From: Enterobacter ludwigii
Lineage (GTDB): Bacteria; Pseudomonadota; Gammaproteobacteria; Enterobacterales; Enterobacteriaceae
Reading direction: 5' to 3'
Assembly: GCF_001750725.1 (NCBI RefSeq)
Contig: NZ_CP017279.1
Coordinates: forward strand, 4,154,001 to 4,218,000
Length of the DNA stretch: 64,000 nt
Part shown: in pieces, positions 46,571 to 57,936 of the stretch
How positions within the stretch are numbered: position 1 is the stretch's first letter
Layout of the letters: every line of letters starts with the position of its first letter
Position numbers and translations under genes: made by a program
The notes under the pieces: model-generated
Databases searched by the model: none
Told to the model about the DNA's origin: nothing
What the model saw: the letters and a program-made list of their open reading frames with translations, nothing else

Positions 46571-48052
46571 CAGGCTCCCCAGCATGCCGCGTACAATCTG
46601 ATTCGTGACCTGACGCGCTGCACTTTTCGCCATGGTCTGCACGACGCCATCGCGTTTGCCGCCGCGTGGTCCGGTTGTACCAAACAGGATATCCTTAAGC
46701 CCGCCCAGGATGCCGTCGTCCACGGCAACAGACTGGCCTTTGGCGGCAGGTGCGTCCTGGGATTCGGTGGTGGCCTGAACCCCTTTTTGCAGCATCTCGA
46801 ATGCCGACTCGCGATCCACGTCGTCCTCATACTTACCATACAGCGGGGAGCGGTTAATCAGGCCGTTGCGTTCATCGTCCGTCACGGGTCCCATCCGGGA
46901 GCAAGGGGCAATCACCATTGCGCGCTCCACAACGGACGGGCTGCCTTTTGCATCCAGGAAAGAGATAAGCGCTTCACCGGTGCCCAACGCCTGGATGGCC
47001 GCTTCGGTATCAAATGCCGGGTTCGCTCGCATGGTTTGCGCGGCGGCTTTGACGGCCTTCTGATCTTTCGGCGTAAAGGCGCGCAGGGCATGCTGTACGC
47101 GGTTGCCAAGCTGTCCCAGCACGTTGTCAGGAATATCGGACGGGTTTTGCGAAACAAACCAGACGCCGACGCCTTTAGAGCGGATCAGGCGGATCACCTG
47201 TTCAATCTTATCCAGCAGAACCTGAGGCGCATCGTTAAACAGCAGGTGCGCTTCGTCGAAGAAGAAGACCAGCTTGGGTTTGTCGAGATCGCCGGCTTCG
47301 GGTAACTGCTCGTACAGTTCAGAGAGCAGCCACAGCAGGCTGGCGGCGTAGAGCTTCGGCATCTGGTAGAGCTTCTCTGAGCTCAGAATATTGATGATGC
47401 CTTTCCCGTTGCTGTCGGTGCGCATCCAGTCCTTGATATCCAGCATCGGCTCGCCAAAGAAATGTTCGGCACCCTGTTGCTCCAGGGTCAGTAACCCGCG
47501 CTGGATGGCCCCGACTGAGGCGCTGCTGATATTACCGTACTGGTTTTGGAACGATTTGGCGTTATCACCGATGTACTGGGTAATGGCCCGCAGATCTTTG
47601 AAATCAAGTAACAGCAGACCCTGGTCGTCGGCAATACGGAAGATGATATTCAGCACACCGGACTGCACATCGTTGAGGTTGAGCAGACGAGCCAGCAGCA
47701 GCGGACCAAGATCGGAGACGGTTGCACGTACCGGGTGACCTTTCTCACCAAAGATATCCCATAACACGACCGGATTGTTGTGCGGTGTCCAGTCCGTGAT
47801 GCCGATATTTTTGAGTCGGTCGAGCAGTTTTTCGGAGGGAGTGCCTTCCTGAGCCACACCGGTTAAATCGCCTTTTACATCGGCCATAAAGACCGGTACG
47901 CCAATCTCTGAAAGCGACTCTGCCAGCTTCTGCAGGGTCACGGTTTTCCCCGTCCCGGTGGCCCCGGTGATGAGACCGTGGCGGTTGGCCATCGCGGGCA
48001 GTAAAAACAGCTCTTTGTCCAGCGTGCGGGCAATTAACAATGGTGTACTCAT
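46550..48052 (-). CDS. yjgR: YjgR, HerA-type ATPase (DUF853)
   Basis: Cytoplasmic P-loop ATPase related to HerA/FtsK; role unknown. 500 residues, equal to E. coli. Walker A is [11 protein letters not shown] (about residues 30-40), Walker B is [12 protein letters not shown] (about 265), followed by the arginine-rich segment. The C-terminus GSLLGGRRR is complete and its stop (46550-46552) lies inside yhcC, a 21-base convergent overlap. In E. coli this gene sits convergent to lptG instead, so its terminator has probably been lost here. Confidence 0.92.
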   Translation of the reverse strand: MSTPLLIARTLDKELFLLPAMANRHGLITGATGTGKTVTLQKLAESLSEIGVPVFMADVKGDLTGVAQEGTPSEKLLDRLKNIGITDWTPHNNPVVLWDIFGEKGHPVRATVSDLGPLLLARLLNLNDVQSGVLNIIFRIADDQGLLLLDFKDLRAITQYIGDNAKSFQNQYGNISSASVGAIQRGLLTLEQQGAEHFFGEPMLDIKDWMRTDSNGKGIINILSSEKLYQMPKLYAASLLWLLSELYEQLPEAGDLDKPKLVFFFDEAHLLFNDAPQVLLDKIEQVIRLIRSKGVGVWFVSQNPSDIPDNVLGQLGNRVQHALRAFTPKDQKAVKAAAQTMRANPAFDTEAAIQALGTGEALISFLDAKGSPSVVERAMVIAPCSRMGPVTDDERNGLINRSPLYGKYEDDVDRESAFEMLQKGVQATTESQDAPAAKGQSVAVDDGILGGLKDILFGTTGPRGGKRDGVVQTMAKSAARQVTNQIVRGMLGSLLGGRRR

Positions 48053-48189
48053 AATGCGCTTCCTCTCTTAGTCCTCGGTCGAGTATAGGCAACCTGACGG
48101 CAAAATGGCTGAGTAAATTGCTGACTTTGCGGCGCATTATCCAGCGCGGACTATGCTTTTGCATACGGTTCACAAAATTTTGGAAAACT

Positions 48190-49836
48190 ATGTCCAGATT
48201 CTTCTTTAACGATCGCAAACAGCTGGTCAACGACGCCATCGAAGGCATACTGATTTCGGCACCACACGCTAATCTCGTCAAACTTGATATCGACCCGGCC
48301 ATTCGGGTGGTGGCGCGCAGCGACTGGGATAAAAGCCGGGTGGCGGTCATTTCAGGCGGTGGCTCTGGTCACGAACCTGCACACGCCGGGTTTGTCGGCA
48401 AAGGGATGCTCACGGCAGCGGTGTGCGGGGATCTTTTTGCTTCGCCGAGCGTTGATGCGGTGCTGAACGCCATTGTGGCGGTAACGGGCGATCGGGGTTG
48501 TCTGCTGATCGTGAAAAATTACACCGGCGACCGGCTTAATTTCGGCCTGGCGGCAGAAAAAGCCAAGCGCTATGGCCTGAAGGTCGAGATGGTCATTGTC
48601 GCCGATGATATTGCCCTGCCGGAGAACAAGCAGCCGCGCGGTATCGCCGGTACGGCACTGGTACATAAAATCGCGGGCTATGCGGCAGAGCACGGCAAAT
48701 CACTGACCGAGGTGCGCGATATCGCGCAACAGGCTTGCGATAATCTCTGGAGCCTGGGCGTGGCAATGCAAACCTGTAACCTGCCGGGCAGTGATGATGA
48801 AGAGGGGCGGATCAAGCAGGGGCACGTGGAGCTGGGGCTCGGGATCCACGGGGAGCCTGGTGCCTCGGTTGTCGATACGCAAAACAGCAAAGCCATCATC
48901 GACACGCTGGTCGAGCCGCTCAAAGCGCAGGCCGGTAACGGGCGTTTTGCCGTGCTTATCAATAACCTCGGCGGCGTGTCGGCGCTGGAGATGGCGTTGC
49001 TCACCAAAGAGCTGGCCCACTCGGCGCTGAAAGAAAATATCGCTTATCTGATTGGTCCGGCACCGCTGGTGAGTGCCCTGGATATGAAAGGCTTTTCGCT
49101 GACGTTGCTGAAGCTTAACGATCTGTTCGAAAAAGCTCTCCATGAAGAGGTGGAGACGTTGGGCTGGCAGAAGCCGGTGGCGTTTGCGCCGCTGCGCGTG
49201 CAGGAACATAGCGCGATCCATGACCGCGTGGAATATACCGCCTCGGACAATCCACGGGTCGCAGAGATCGTCTCCACGGTCACGCAGACGCTGATCCAGC
49301 TGGAAAACCGCCTCAATGCGCTGGATGCCAAAGTGGGTGATGGCGATACGGGCTCTACCTTTGCGCAAGGGGCGCGGGATATTGCGCAGCGTCTGGAGAA
49401 GAAACAGCTTCCGCTAAATGATGTGTCGACGCTGTTGCTGCTGGTTGGCGAGCGGCTGGCAACGGTTATGGGGGGCTCAAGCGGTGTGCTGATGTCGATC
49501 TTCTTTACCGCTGCCGGGCAGACGTTGCACGACGGTCAGCCGTTGCCGGAAGCGCTCTTCAGCGGGCTGGCGCAGATGAAGCAGTATGGTGGGGCAGATC
49601 TTGGCGATCGCACCTTGATCGATGCCCTGCAACCGGCGCTGGAGGCATTGCAGAAAGGCGACCTTCAGGCTGCTGCGCAGGCTGCGAACGCGGGCGCTGA
49701 GGCGACAGCGAATATGGTGAAAGCAGGTGCCGGACGTTCGTCGTATGTCAACAAAGAGAACCTGGAGGGTGTGACCGACCCGGGGGCCGTGGCGGTGGCA
49801 GAGGTGTTCAAGGCAATGACCGCAGCAAAACGGTAG
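48190..49836 (+). CDS. dhaK: ATP-dependent dihydroxyacetone kinase (DhaK-DhaL fusion)
   Basis: Phosphorylates dihydroxyacetone to DHAP. The single-chain, ATP-using form known from Citrobacter freundii, unlike the PTS-linked DhaKLM of E. coli. The start at MSRFFFNDRKQLV gives 548 residues. The K domain (1-330) carries GGGSGHEPAHAGF and the substrate-bonding His of LGLGIHGEPGAS (about residue 220). The L domain (about 355-548) carries the magnesium-ATP motif DAKVGDGDTGSTFAQG. No glycerol dehydrogenase or dha regulator is nearby. It is divergent from yjgR and convergent with ahr. Confidence 0.93.
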   Translation: MSRFFFNDRKQLVNDAIEGILISAPHANLVKLDIDPAIRVVARSDWDKSRVAVISGGGSGHEPAHAGFVGKGMLTAAVCGDLFASPSVDAVLNAIVAVTGDRGCLLIVKNYTGDRLNFGLAAEKAKRYGLKVEMVIVADDIALPENKQPRGIAGTALVHKIAGYAAEHGKSLTEVRDIAQQACDNLWSLGVAMQTCNLPGSDDEEGRIKQGHVELGLGIHGEPGASVVDTQNSKAIIDTLVEPLKAQAGNGRFAVLINNLGGVSALEMALLTKELAHSALKENIAYLIGPAPLVSALDMKGFSLTLLKLNDLFEKALHEEVETLGWQKPVAFAPLRVQEHSAIHDRVEYTASDNPRVAEIVSTVTQTLIQLENRLNALDAKVGDGDTGSTFAQGARDIAQRLEKKQLPLNDVSTLLLLVGERLATVMGGSSGVLMSIFFTAAGQTLHDGQPLPEALFSGLAQMKQYGGADLGDRTLIDALQPALEALQKGDLQAAAQAANAGAEATANMVKAGAGRSSYVNKENLEGVTDPGAVAVAEVFKAMTAAKR

Positions 49837-49848
49837 CGTTTTGAGTAT

Positions 49849-49877
49849 TACATCCTCTCCCGACGGGAGAGGATGTA
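49849..49877. terminator. Hairpin between dhaK and ahr
   Basis: Perfect 13-base stem TACATCCTCTCCC / GGGAGAGGATGTA with a GAC loop, 12 bases after dhaK. No T-run follows; it resembles the CTCTCCC/GGGAGAG intergenic repeat near 31508 and probably serves both convergent genes. Confidence 0.7.
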
Positions 49878-49917
49878 GATGCGTGCAATCAGGCCGCACG
49901 CACCCCGCGCGTTCACA

Positions 49918-50937
49918 TCAAAAATCCGCTTTCAACACCACGCGATAACGGGCTTTACCGTCACGCACATGCTGGATAGCTTCGTTGATCTTAGACATCG
50001 GATACAGTTCGGTGGTGGGCGCCACTTTAGTGCGTCCGGCAAACTTCATCAGTTTGCGCAATTCGAACGGCGTACCGGTTGCTGAACCGGAGACGCTGCG
50101 ATCCCCCCCGATCAGCGTAAACGCAGGCACCGGCAGCGGTTTCATCACCGCACCGACGGTGTGGAAGTTACCGCCGTGGGCCAGCGCTTCAAAGTACGGT
50201 TGCCAGTCGAGATCGACGTTAACGGTATTGATGATCAGATCAAACTGACCTGCCAGCGATTTGAGCGCTTGCGGATCGCGGCTGTTGACTACCTTATCCG
50301 CCCCCATCGCCAGCACTTCTTTCTCTTTGGCCGGGTTCGAGCTAAACGCCGTGACTTCACAGCCCATCGCATGCAGCAGTTTAATTGCGATATGGCCCAG
50401 ACCACCAATCCCGATGACACCCACACGGCTGGTGGCGGTGACATGATGCATCAGCAGCGGTTTGAATACGGTGATACCGCCGCACAGCAGCGGACCGGCA
50501 GATTCGATATCAATGCTGTCCGGCAGGGGAATAACCCATTGCCAGTCGGCACGCAGTTTATCGGCGAAACCGCCTTTGTTCAGAATGGTAGGGACTGCGC
50601 CTTCGAGGCAGTTAATTTGGTTACCGCTGATACAGGCATCGCAGTGACCACAGCTGCGCGCCGTCCAGCCAATACCCACGCGCTGGCCGACCTTCAGCCC
50701 TTTGTCCTGTGCGGCGCTACCGAGCGCCACAACGCGGCCAATGACTTCGTGGCCGGCAATCAGTGGATACTGTGAGAAGCCCCATTCATTGTCGATCATG
50801 GAGAGATCGGAGTGGCAGATCCCGCAGTAATCAACCTGCACTTCGACGTCTTCTGCTTTTAGGTCGCCCGCATCGTATTCGTACAGCTCAAGTTCTGCAC
50901 CCGCCTGCGGTGCGGCGTAGCTTTTTATCTTCGACAT
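49918..50937 (-). CDS. ahr: Ahr (YjgB), NADPH-dependent aldehyde reductase
   Basis: Zinc-dependent medium-chain alcohol dehydrogenase that reduces a broad range of aldehydes to alcohols. The start at [13 protein letters not shown] (50937) gives 339 residues, as in E. coli. Catalytic zinc ligands are in [16 protein letters not shown] and AGHEVIGRV; the structural zinc motif is [15 protein letters not shown] near residue 93; the cofactor loop is [10 protein letters not shown] near 175. In E. coli it is followed by the leuX tRNA; no tRNA is seen here. Confidence 0.95.
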   Translation of the reverse strand: MSKIKSYAAPQAGAELELYEYDAGDLKAEDVEVQVDYCGICHSDLSMIDNEWGFSQYPLIAGHEVIGRVVALGSAAQDKGLKVGQRVGIGWTARSCGHCDACISGNQINCLEGAVPTILNKGGFADKLRADWQWVIPLPDSIDIESAGPLLCGGITVFKPLLMHHVTATSRVGVIGIGGLGHIAIKLLHAMGCEVTAFSSNPAKEKEVLAMGADKVVNSRDPQALKSLAGQFDLIINTVNVDLDWQPYFEALAHGGNFHTVGAVMKPLPVPAFTLIGGDRSVSGSATGTPFELRKLMKFAGRTKVAPTTELYPMSKINEAIQHVRDGKARYRVVLKADF

Positions 50938-51004
50938 CGTGTTTCCCCCGTTATGGTGTGAACTGAGAGTGTAGAGCATTCAGTTTACAGTCGCTTAACA
51001 GAAG

Positions 51005-51020
51005 AGGGCAGGAATGCCCT
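51005..51020 (-). terminator. Small hairpin after yjgM
   Basis: Six-base stem AGGGCA / TGCCCT with a GGAA loop directly after the yjgM stop. It is too short, and lacks the T-run, to be a sure terminator. Confidence 0.45.
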
Positions 51021-51524
51021 TTACAGAGTTTTCAGCATTCTGACTTCGCAATCGACGTGGCCGGTACAGCCCAGCGGCGCATCAATATGCGTAAAGCCCA
51101 GATGTTCATACAGGCCAATGGCCTCTTTGAGGAAGGCGGTTGTTTCCAGGTAACAGCGTTTAAAACCCTGAGTACGCGCATGTTCAAGGGCGATAAGCGC
51201 CAGCTTTTTCGCCAGCCCTTGCCCGCGTACCGACGGCAGAAAATACATTTTTTGCAGTTCGCAGATATCCGGCTCGCTGCAGCTTAAAGGCGCCACGCCA
51301 CCGCCGCCCACGACCTGGCCGTTCTGCTCAATAACCCAATAGGCGTAGCCCGGCTGGCTGTACAACTGAAACAGCTCATCCAGATTCGGGTCGGCAACGG
51401 TATAGCCTTTGTCGGCGGTCAGGCCATACTCTGCGGAAACCGTTCGGATAACGGCGGCAATAGCCGGGTTGTCCTGCTCAGTGATCCGACGCATCGTCGT
51501 CGCGACGGGGGTAATCACGCTCAT
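51021..51524 (-). CDS. yjgM: YjgM, GNAT-family N-acetyltransferase
   Basis: Predicted acetyltransferase; substrate unknown (E. coli YjgM has been linked to O-acetylserine tolerance by over-expression). The start [18 protein letters not shown] gives 167 residues, equal to E. coli; further in-frame starts upstream (51536, 51590) are rejected. The acetyl-CoA loop is [13 protein letters not shown] (about residues 101-113). It is downstream of valS on the same strand, only 84 bases from the ahr start, a neighbour E. coli does not have. Confidence 0.93.
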   Translation of the reverse strand: MSVITPVATTMRRITEQDNPAIAAVIRTVSAEYGLTADKGYTVADPNLDELFQLYSQPGYAYWVIEQNGQVVGGGGVAPLSCSEPDICELQKMYFLPSVRGQGLAKKLALIALEHARTQGFKRCYLETTAFLKEAIGLYEHLGFTHIDAPLGCTGHVDCEVRMLKTL

Positions 51525-51612
51525 AGTCTTACTCATTACAAAAATTGACACACAACTGCTGTTAATAGCACCGCAGTAAAGGGAGCGCAAGCGAGGAGTT
51601 TTCAGGAAGGAT

Positions 51613-51640
51613 ACCCCTTACGCCCTGAAGCGTAAGGGGT
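51613..51640 (-). terminator. Terminator of valS
   Basis: Perfect 11-base stem ACCCCTTACGC / GCGTAAGGGGT with a six-base loop, eight bases after the valS stop; followed on the minus strand by ATCCTTCC. Confidence 0.7.
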
Positions 51641-51647
51641 AAAAGCA

Positions 51648-54503
51648 TTACAGGGCTGCAATAACCGCCTGCTGCTCGATCAGTTTGGTCTTAGCATCGG
51701 CGAAGGCAACCAGACGCTCACGCTCTTTCGCGATAACCGCTTCCGGCGCGCGGGCAACAAAGCCTTCGTTCGCCAGTTTGCTTTCGATTTTGCCAATTTC
51801 CACATCGACCTTAGCCACTTCTTTTGCCAGACGGGCCAGCTCAGCGTCTTTGTCGATAAGACCTGCCATCGGGATCAGCAGCTCGGCGCCGTCGATGATT
51901 TTGGTCACGGATACCGGACCTTTGTCATCCGCAGGCAGCACGGTGATGCTTTCCAGACGCGCCATGGTTTTCAGGAAGGTGTTGTTCTCGGTGACACGGC
52001 GAACAGCAGCCTCACTGCAACCGCGCAGCAGCAGCTCCAGAGGTTTACCCGGGGCGATGTTCATTTCGGCACGGATATTACGTACCGCCACGATCGCCTG
52101 TTTCAGCCATTCGGTATCGGCTGACGCCGCTTCATCGACCTTCGCTGCATCGAATTCCGGGAACGGCTGCAGCATGATAGTGTCGGCGTTGATGCCGGCA
52201 ATCACTTTCACACGCTGCCAGATGGTTTCGGTGATGAATGGAATAATCGGGTGCGCCAGACGCAGCAGACCTTCCAGAACGGTAATCAGCGTGTTGCGCG
52301 TACCGCGCAGTTCCGCTTCAGAACCGCCGTTCATTACCGGTTTTGCCAGCTCCAGGTACCAGTCACAGAACTGGTTCCAGGTGAATTCATACAGAATGCC
52401 CGCCGCGATATCGAAGCGGTAGCTGTCCAGCGCTTCGCGGAAGGCTTTTACCGTCTGGTTGAACTCTGCCAGGATCCAGCGATCGGCCAGAGACAGGGTC
52501 ATCTCGCCGCCGTTGAAGCCGCAATCCTGATCTTCGGTGTTCATCAGCACGAAGCGGCTGGCGTTCCACAGCTTGTTACAGAAGTTACGGTAACCTTCCA
52601 GGCGCTTCATGTCCCAGTTGATGTCACGACCGGTTGAAGCCAGTGCCGCCAGAGTGAAACGCAGGGCGTCAGTACCGTGAGGTTCGATCCCATTCGGGAA
52701 CTGTTTCTCAGTACGCTTGCGGATCTTCTCTGCCAGCTGCGGTTGCATCATGTTGCCGGTACGTTTTTCCAGCAGCTCTTCGAGGGAGATACCGTCAACC
52801 ATGTCCAGCGGGTCGATAACGTTACCCTTGGACTTGGACATCTTCTGGCCTTCGTCGTCACGAATCAGACCGGTCATGTAGACGGTATGGAACGGAACCT
52901 GTGGCTTGCCGTTTTCATCTTTGATGAAGTGCATGGTCATCATGATCATGCGGGCGATCCAGAAGAAGATGATGTCGAAGCCGGACACCATCACGCTGGT
53001 TGGGTGGAACTGACGCAGCGCGTCGGTGTTCTCCGGCCAGCCCAGCGTGGAGAAGGTCCACAGTGCGGAGGAGAACCAGGTGTCCAGTACGTCTTCGTCC
53101 TGACGCAGGGCGACATCGGCACTCAGGTTGTTTTCCTGACGAACTTCATCTTCGCTGCGGCCAACATAGACGTTGCCTTCGCTGTCGTACCAGGCCGGGA
53201 TACGGTGGCCCCACCACAGCTGACGGGAGATACACCAGTCCTGAATATCACGCATCCAGGAGAAGTACATGTTTTCATACTGCTTCGGCACAAACTGGAT
53301 GTCGCCGTTCTCGACCGCTTCAACAGCCGGTTTCGCCAGCACGTCGGCGCGCACGTACCACTGGTCGGTCAGCATTGGCTCGATAACAACACCACCACGG
53401 TCACCGTACGGCACGGTCAGATCGTGAGGTTTGATCTCTTCCAGCAGGCCGAGTGCATCCACTGCAGCGACAATCGCTTTACGCGCGGCAAAACGTTCCA
53501 TTTTCTGGAATTCAGCCGGAATGTCGCTGGAGTAAACGTCGGATTCGTTACCTTTGGTGTCATACACTTCCGCGCTTTCACGGATATCACCGTCGAACGT
53601 CAGAATGTTGATCATTGGCAGGGCGTGACGACGGCCCACTTCGTAGTCGTTGAAGTCGTGTGCCGGGGTGATTTTCACACAGCCGGTGCCTTTTTCCATG
53701 TCGGCGTGTTCATCGCCCACAACGGGAATGCGGCGGTTAACCAGCGGCAGCACCACGAATTTACCAATCAGATCTTTATAACGCGGATCTTCCGGGTTAA
53801 CGGCCACGCCGGTATCGCCCAGCAGGGTTTCCGGACGGGTGGTCGCTACCACCAGGTAATCTTTACCGTCTGCCGTTTTAGCGCCGTCGGCCAGCGGATA
53901 GCGGATATGCCACATGGAGCCTTTAGACTCACGGTTTTCCACTTCCAGGTCGGAGATAGCGGTGCGCAGTTTAGGGTCCCAGTTTACCAGGCGCTTGCCA
54001 CGGTAAATCAGGTCTTCTTTGTACAGACGGACAAACACTTCTTTAACGGCGTTGGAAAGGCCTTCGTCCATGGTGAAGCGCTCGCGCTCCCAGTCCACGG
54101 AGTTGCCAAGACGGCGCATCTGACGGGTGATGGTACCGCCGGATTCTGCTTTCCACTGCCAGATTTTATCGATGAACGCGTCGCGACCGTAGTCGTGGCG
54201 GGTTTTACCTTCTTCAGCGGCAATTTTACGCTCAACCACCATCTGGGTCGCGATACCCGCGTGGTCAGTCCCCGCCTGCCACAGGGTGTTTTTGCCCTGC
54301 ATGCGCTGGTAGCGGATCATGGTATCCATGATGGTCTGCTGGAAGGCATGACCCATATGCAAACTGCCGGTGACGTTCGGCGGTGGGATCATGATGCAGA
54401 AGGACTCTTTGCTTTCATCGCCGTTAGGCTTGAAATAGCCCTGCTGTTCCCAGTGCTCGTAAAGCGGCTGTTCGATATCGCGTGGGTTATATGTCTTTTC
54501 CAT
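51648..54503 (-). CDS. valS: Valyl-tRNA synthetase
   Basis: Essential class I synthetase that charges tRNA-Val and edits threonine. 951 residues, as in E. coli. The HIGH signature appears as [11 protein letters not shown] (about residues 39-49), the editing CP1 domain spans about 190-330, the KMSKS loop is [10 protein letters not shown] (about 553), and a C-terminal coiled coil occupies about 880-951. Its ATG overlaps the holC stop (TAATG). Confidence 0.98.
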   Translation of the reverse strand: MEKTYNPRDIEQPLYEHWEQQGYFKPNGDESKESFCIMIPPPNVTGSLHMGHAFQQTIMDTMIRYQRMQGKNTLWQAGTDHAGIATQMVVERKIAAEEGKTRHDYGRDAFIDKIWQWKAESGGTITRQMRRLGNSVDWERERFTMDEGLSNAVKEVFVRLYKEDLIYRGKRLVNWDPKLRTAISDLEVENRESKGSMWHIRYPLADGAKTADGKDYLVVATTRPETLLGDTGVAVNPEDPRYKDLIGKFVVLPLVNRRIPVVGDEHADMEKGTGCVKITPAHDFNDYEVGRRHALPMINILTFDGDIRESAEVYDTKGNESDVYSSDIPAEFQKMERFAARKAIVAAVDALGLLEEIKPHDLTVPYGDRGGVVIEPMLTDQWYVRADVLAKPAVEAVENGDIQFVPKQYENMYFSWMRDIQDWCISRQLWWGHRIPAWYDSEGNVYVGRSEDEVRQENNLSADVALRQDEDVLDTWFSSALWTFSTLGWPENTDALRQFHPTSVMVSGFDIIFFWIARMIMMTMHFIKDENGKPQVPFHTVYMTGLIRDDEGQKMSKSKGNVIDPLDMVDGISLEELLEKRTGNMMQPQLAEKIRKRTEKQFPNGIEPHGTDALRFTLAALASTGRDINWDMKRLEGYRNFCNKLWNASRFVLMNTEDQDCGFNGGEMTLSLADRWILAEFNQTVKAFREALDSYRFDIAAGILYEFTWNQFCDWYLELAKPVMNGGSEAELRGTRNTLITVLEGLLRLAHPIIPFITETIWQRVKVIAGINADTIMLQPFPEFDAAKVDEAASADTEWLKQAIVAVRNIRAEMNIAPGKPLELLLRGCSEAAVRRVTENNTFLKTMARLESITVLPADDKGPVSVTKIIDGAELLIPMAGLIDKDAELARLAKEVAKVDVEIGKIESKLANEGFVARAPEAVIAKERERLVAFADAKTKLIEQQAVIAAL

Positions 54504-54946
54504 TATTTCCAGGTTGCCGTATTCAGGTTAAAACCAGCCAGGCGGTACGCTTTATAGCGTTCGCGCGCCAGTTGTTTCAAAGATTCTTCGTAAGGGACAA
54601 AGTCTACCACTTCTGTGAAAGCGGTGGCAAAATCTGCAAAATCTATCCGCAGGCTAATCAGAATATCGCGCGCGCTGCTGTTGCGCTTTTGCGGCCAGGC
54701 AATCTCTACCGGTGCGCCGCCACGAGGGCCTTCGCCAGACAGATTATGCGGAACAAAACTCTCCGGCGGGCGTGCCCAGAGTGCTTCGTCAAGGCGGATG
54801 GCCTGCTGCTCATCTTCGCAGGCAATCAGAACGCGTTTACCTGCGCGCCAACGTTCTGCGGCAATTTCACACACCAGCTGTTCAACTGCGCTGAGGCCGT
54901 CCTGATGGGTGTCGTTGTCCAGAAGGTAGAACGTTGCATTCTTCAT
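54503..54946 (-). CDS. holC: DNA polymerase III chi subunit
   Basis: Clamp-loader accessory subunit that binds SSB. The start at [17 protein letters not shown] gives 147 residues, equal to E. coli. The in-frame start at 55009 reaches into the REP element and is rejected. It is encoded between pepA and valS on the same strand, with translational coupling to valS. Confidence 0.96.
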   Translation of the reverse strand: MKNATFYLLDNDTHQDGLSAVEQLVCEIAAERWRAGKRVLIACEDEQQAIRLDEALWARPPESFVPHNLSGEGPRGGAPVEIAWPQKRNSSARDILISLRIDFADFATAFTEVVDFVPYEESLKQLARERYKAYRLAGFNLNTATWK

Positions 54947-54979
54947 ATATGGGGCTTCTTGTTGTGGATTTAAATGCAA

Positions 54980-55045
54980 GGCCGGGCTGACCCGGCCTAC
55001 AAACGGCATCTTTCCGTAGGCCCGGTAAGCGTAGCGCTACCGGGC
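54980..55045. repeat. REP/BIME element between pepA and holC
   Basis: Two palindromes: GGCCGGG-CTGA-CCCGGCC (54980-54997) and GCCCGGTA...TACCGGGC (55020-55045) around the core GTAGCGCTAC. They have the look of enterobacterial REP sequences, and may stabilise pepA mRNA or reduce transcription into holC. Confidence 0.8.
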
Positions 55046-55057
55046 ATCTGACGGCAA

Positions 55058-56572
<1,515 letters not shown>

Positions 56573-56835
56573 CTACGCTCCTGAATCTTAAAGACAACAG
56601 CGGCTGCTACAGATAGAATTGAAACCTTTCGTAACTCATGTCCGCTGTTGTGGTGACTTCGTGTTAATCTTACGTTACTACGGTTTCGACACGTCAGAAA
56701 AAGTCCTGAAGCGTGAATCCGCCGGATGTTTTAATCTTAGCGATGATTTCGACGACTCAAGAGAATAAATGACGTTTAAGCCATGAAACAAGCGATTTTC
56801 CAGCAAAGAGACGGGTTTTTACGGGCGTATTTAAA

Positions 56836-57936
56836 GTGATAATCATAAGATATCTGGTGCGGGAGACGCTCAAAAGCCAGCTGGCGATCCTCTTCATCCT
56901 GCTGCTGATTTTTTTCTGTCAGAAGCTGGTCAGGATCCTCGGTGCGGCCGTTGACGGCGAAATTCCTACGAATCTGGTGCTTTCCCTGCTTGGTTTAGGG
57001 ATCCCGGAAATGGCGCAGCTTATCCTGCCGCTAAGTCTTTTCCTCGGTCTGCTCATGACGCTCGGCAAGCTTTATACCGAGAGTGAAATCACCGTGATGC
57101 ACGCCTGCGGCTTGAGTAAAGCCGTACTGGTGAAAGCCGCTATGGTTCTGGCGCTTTTCACAGGTATCGTTGCGGCGGTGAATGTGATGTGGGCGGGCCC
57201 AACGTCTTCCCGTCACCAGGATGAAGTGCTGGCAGAAGCCAAAGCAAACCCGGGTATGGCCGCACTGGCGCAGGGCCAGTTCCAGCAGGCGACGGACGGG
57301 AATTCTGTTCTCTTTATCGAAAGCGTGGATGGTAGCCGCTTTAACGATGTGTTCCTTGCGCAGCTCCGCACCAAAGGGAATGCCCGTCCTTCCGTCGTGG
57401 TGGCCGATTCGGGTCAACTGTCACAGCGTAAAGATGGCTCTCAGGTAGTGACGCTGAATAAAGGCACGCGCTTCGAAGGCACTGCGATGCTGCGCGATTT
57501 CCGCATCACCGATTTCCAGAACTACCAGGCCATTATTGGTCACCAGACCGTGGCGCTCGATCCAAGTGATACCGAGCAAATGGATATGCGTACCCTGTTC
57601 AATACGGACAACAACCGTGCGCGTGCCGAACTGCACTGGCGTATCACGCTAGTATTCGCCGTATTTATGATGGCTCTGATGGTCGTTCCGCTGAGTGTGG
57701 TTAACCCACGTCAGGGACGCGTGCTGTCAATGTTGCCAGCCATGCTGCTGTACCTGGTGTTCTTCCTGTTGCAGACCTCAATTAAGTCTAACGGTGGTAA
57801 AGGTAAAATTGACCCGTTCGTCTGGACCTGGGTGGTCAATGGTCTGTATCTGCTGCTGGCGGTGGGACTCAACCTGTGGGATACGGTGCCTGTGCGCCGC
57901 ATTCGTGCCCGCTTCTCGCGTAAAGGAGCCCTCTAA
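56836..57936 (+). CDS. lptF: LptF, lipopolysaccharide export permease
   Basis: One of two membrane subunits of the LptB2FGC transporter that pulls lipopolysaccharide from the inner membrane. 366 residues with a GTG start reading MIIIRYLVRETLK, equal to E. coli. Membrane spans lie at about 12-32, 52-75, 99-120 and, after a periplasmic beta-jellyroll domain (about 130-260), 270-350. Its stop overlaps the lptG ATG by one base. Confidence 0.97.
   Translation: MIIIRYLVRETLKSQLAILFILLLIFFCQKLVRILGAAVDGEIPTNLVLSLLGLGIPEMAQLILPLSLFLGLLMTLGKLYTESEITVMHACGLSKAVLVKAAMVLALFTGIVAAVNVMWAGPTSSRHQDEVLAEAKANPGMAALAQGQFQQATDGNSVLFIESVDGSRFNDVFLAQLRTKGNARPSVVVADSGQLSQRKDGSQVVTLNKGTRFEGTAMLRDFRITDFQNYQAIIGHQTVALDPSDTEQMDMRTLFNTDNNRARAELHWRITLVFAVFMMALMVVPLSVVNPRQGRVLSMLPAMLLYLVFFLLQTSIKSNGGKGKIDPFVWTWVVNGLYLLLAVGLNLWDTVPVRRIRARFSRKGAL

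Noticed and set aside
50938..51020. Possible tRNA (leuX) or attachment site next to ahr
   Set aside because: Checked because E. coli has leuX here; no cloverleaf or tRNA 3' end fits in these 83 bases.
52677..54557. 626-residue open frame opposite valS
   Set aside because: Antisense to valS over its whole length, no domain or ribosome-binding site; the His/Val/Arg bias is that of a shadow frame.
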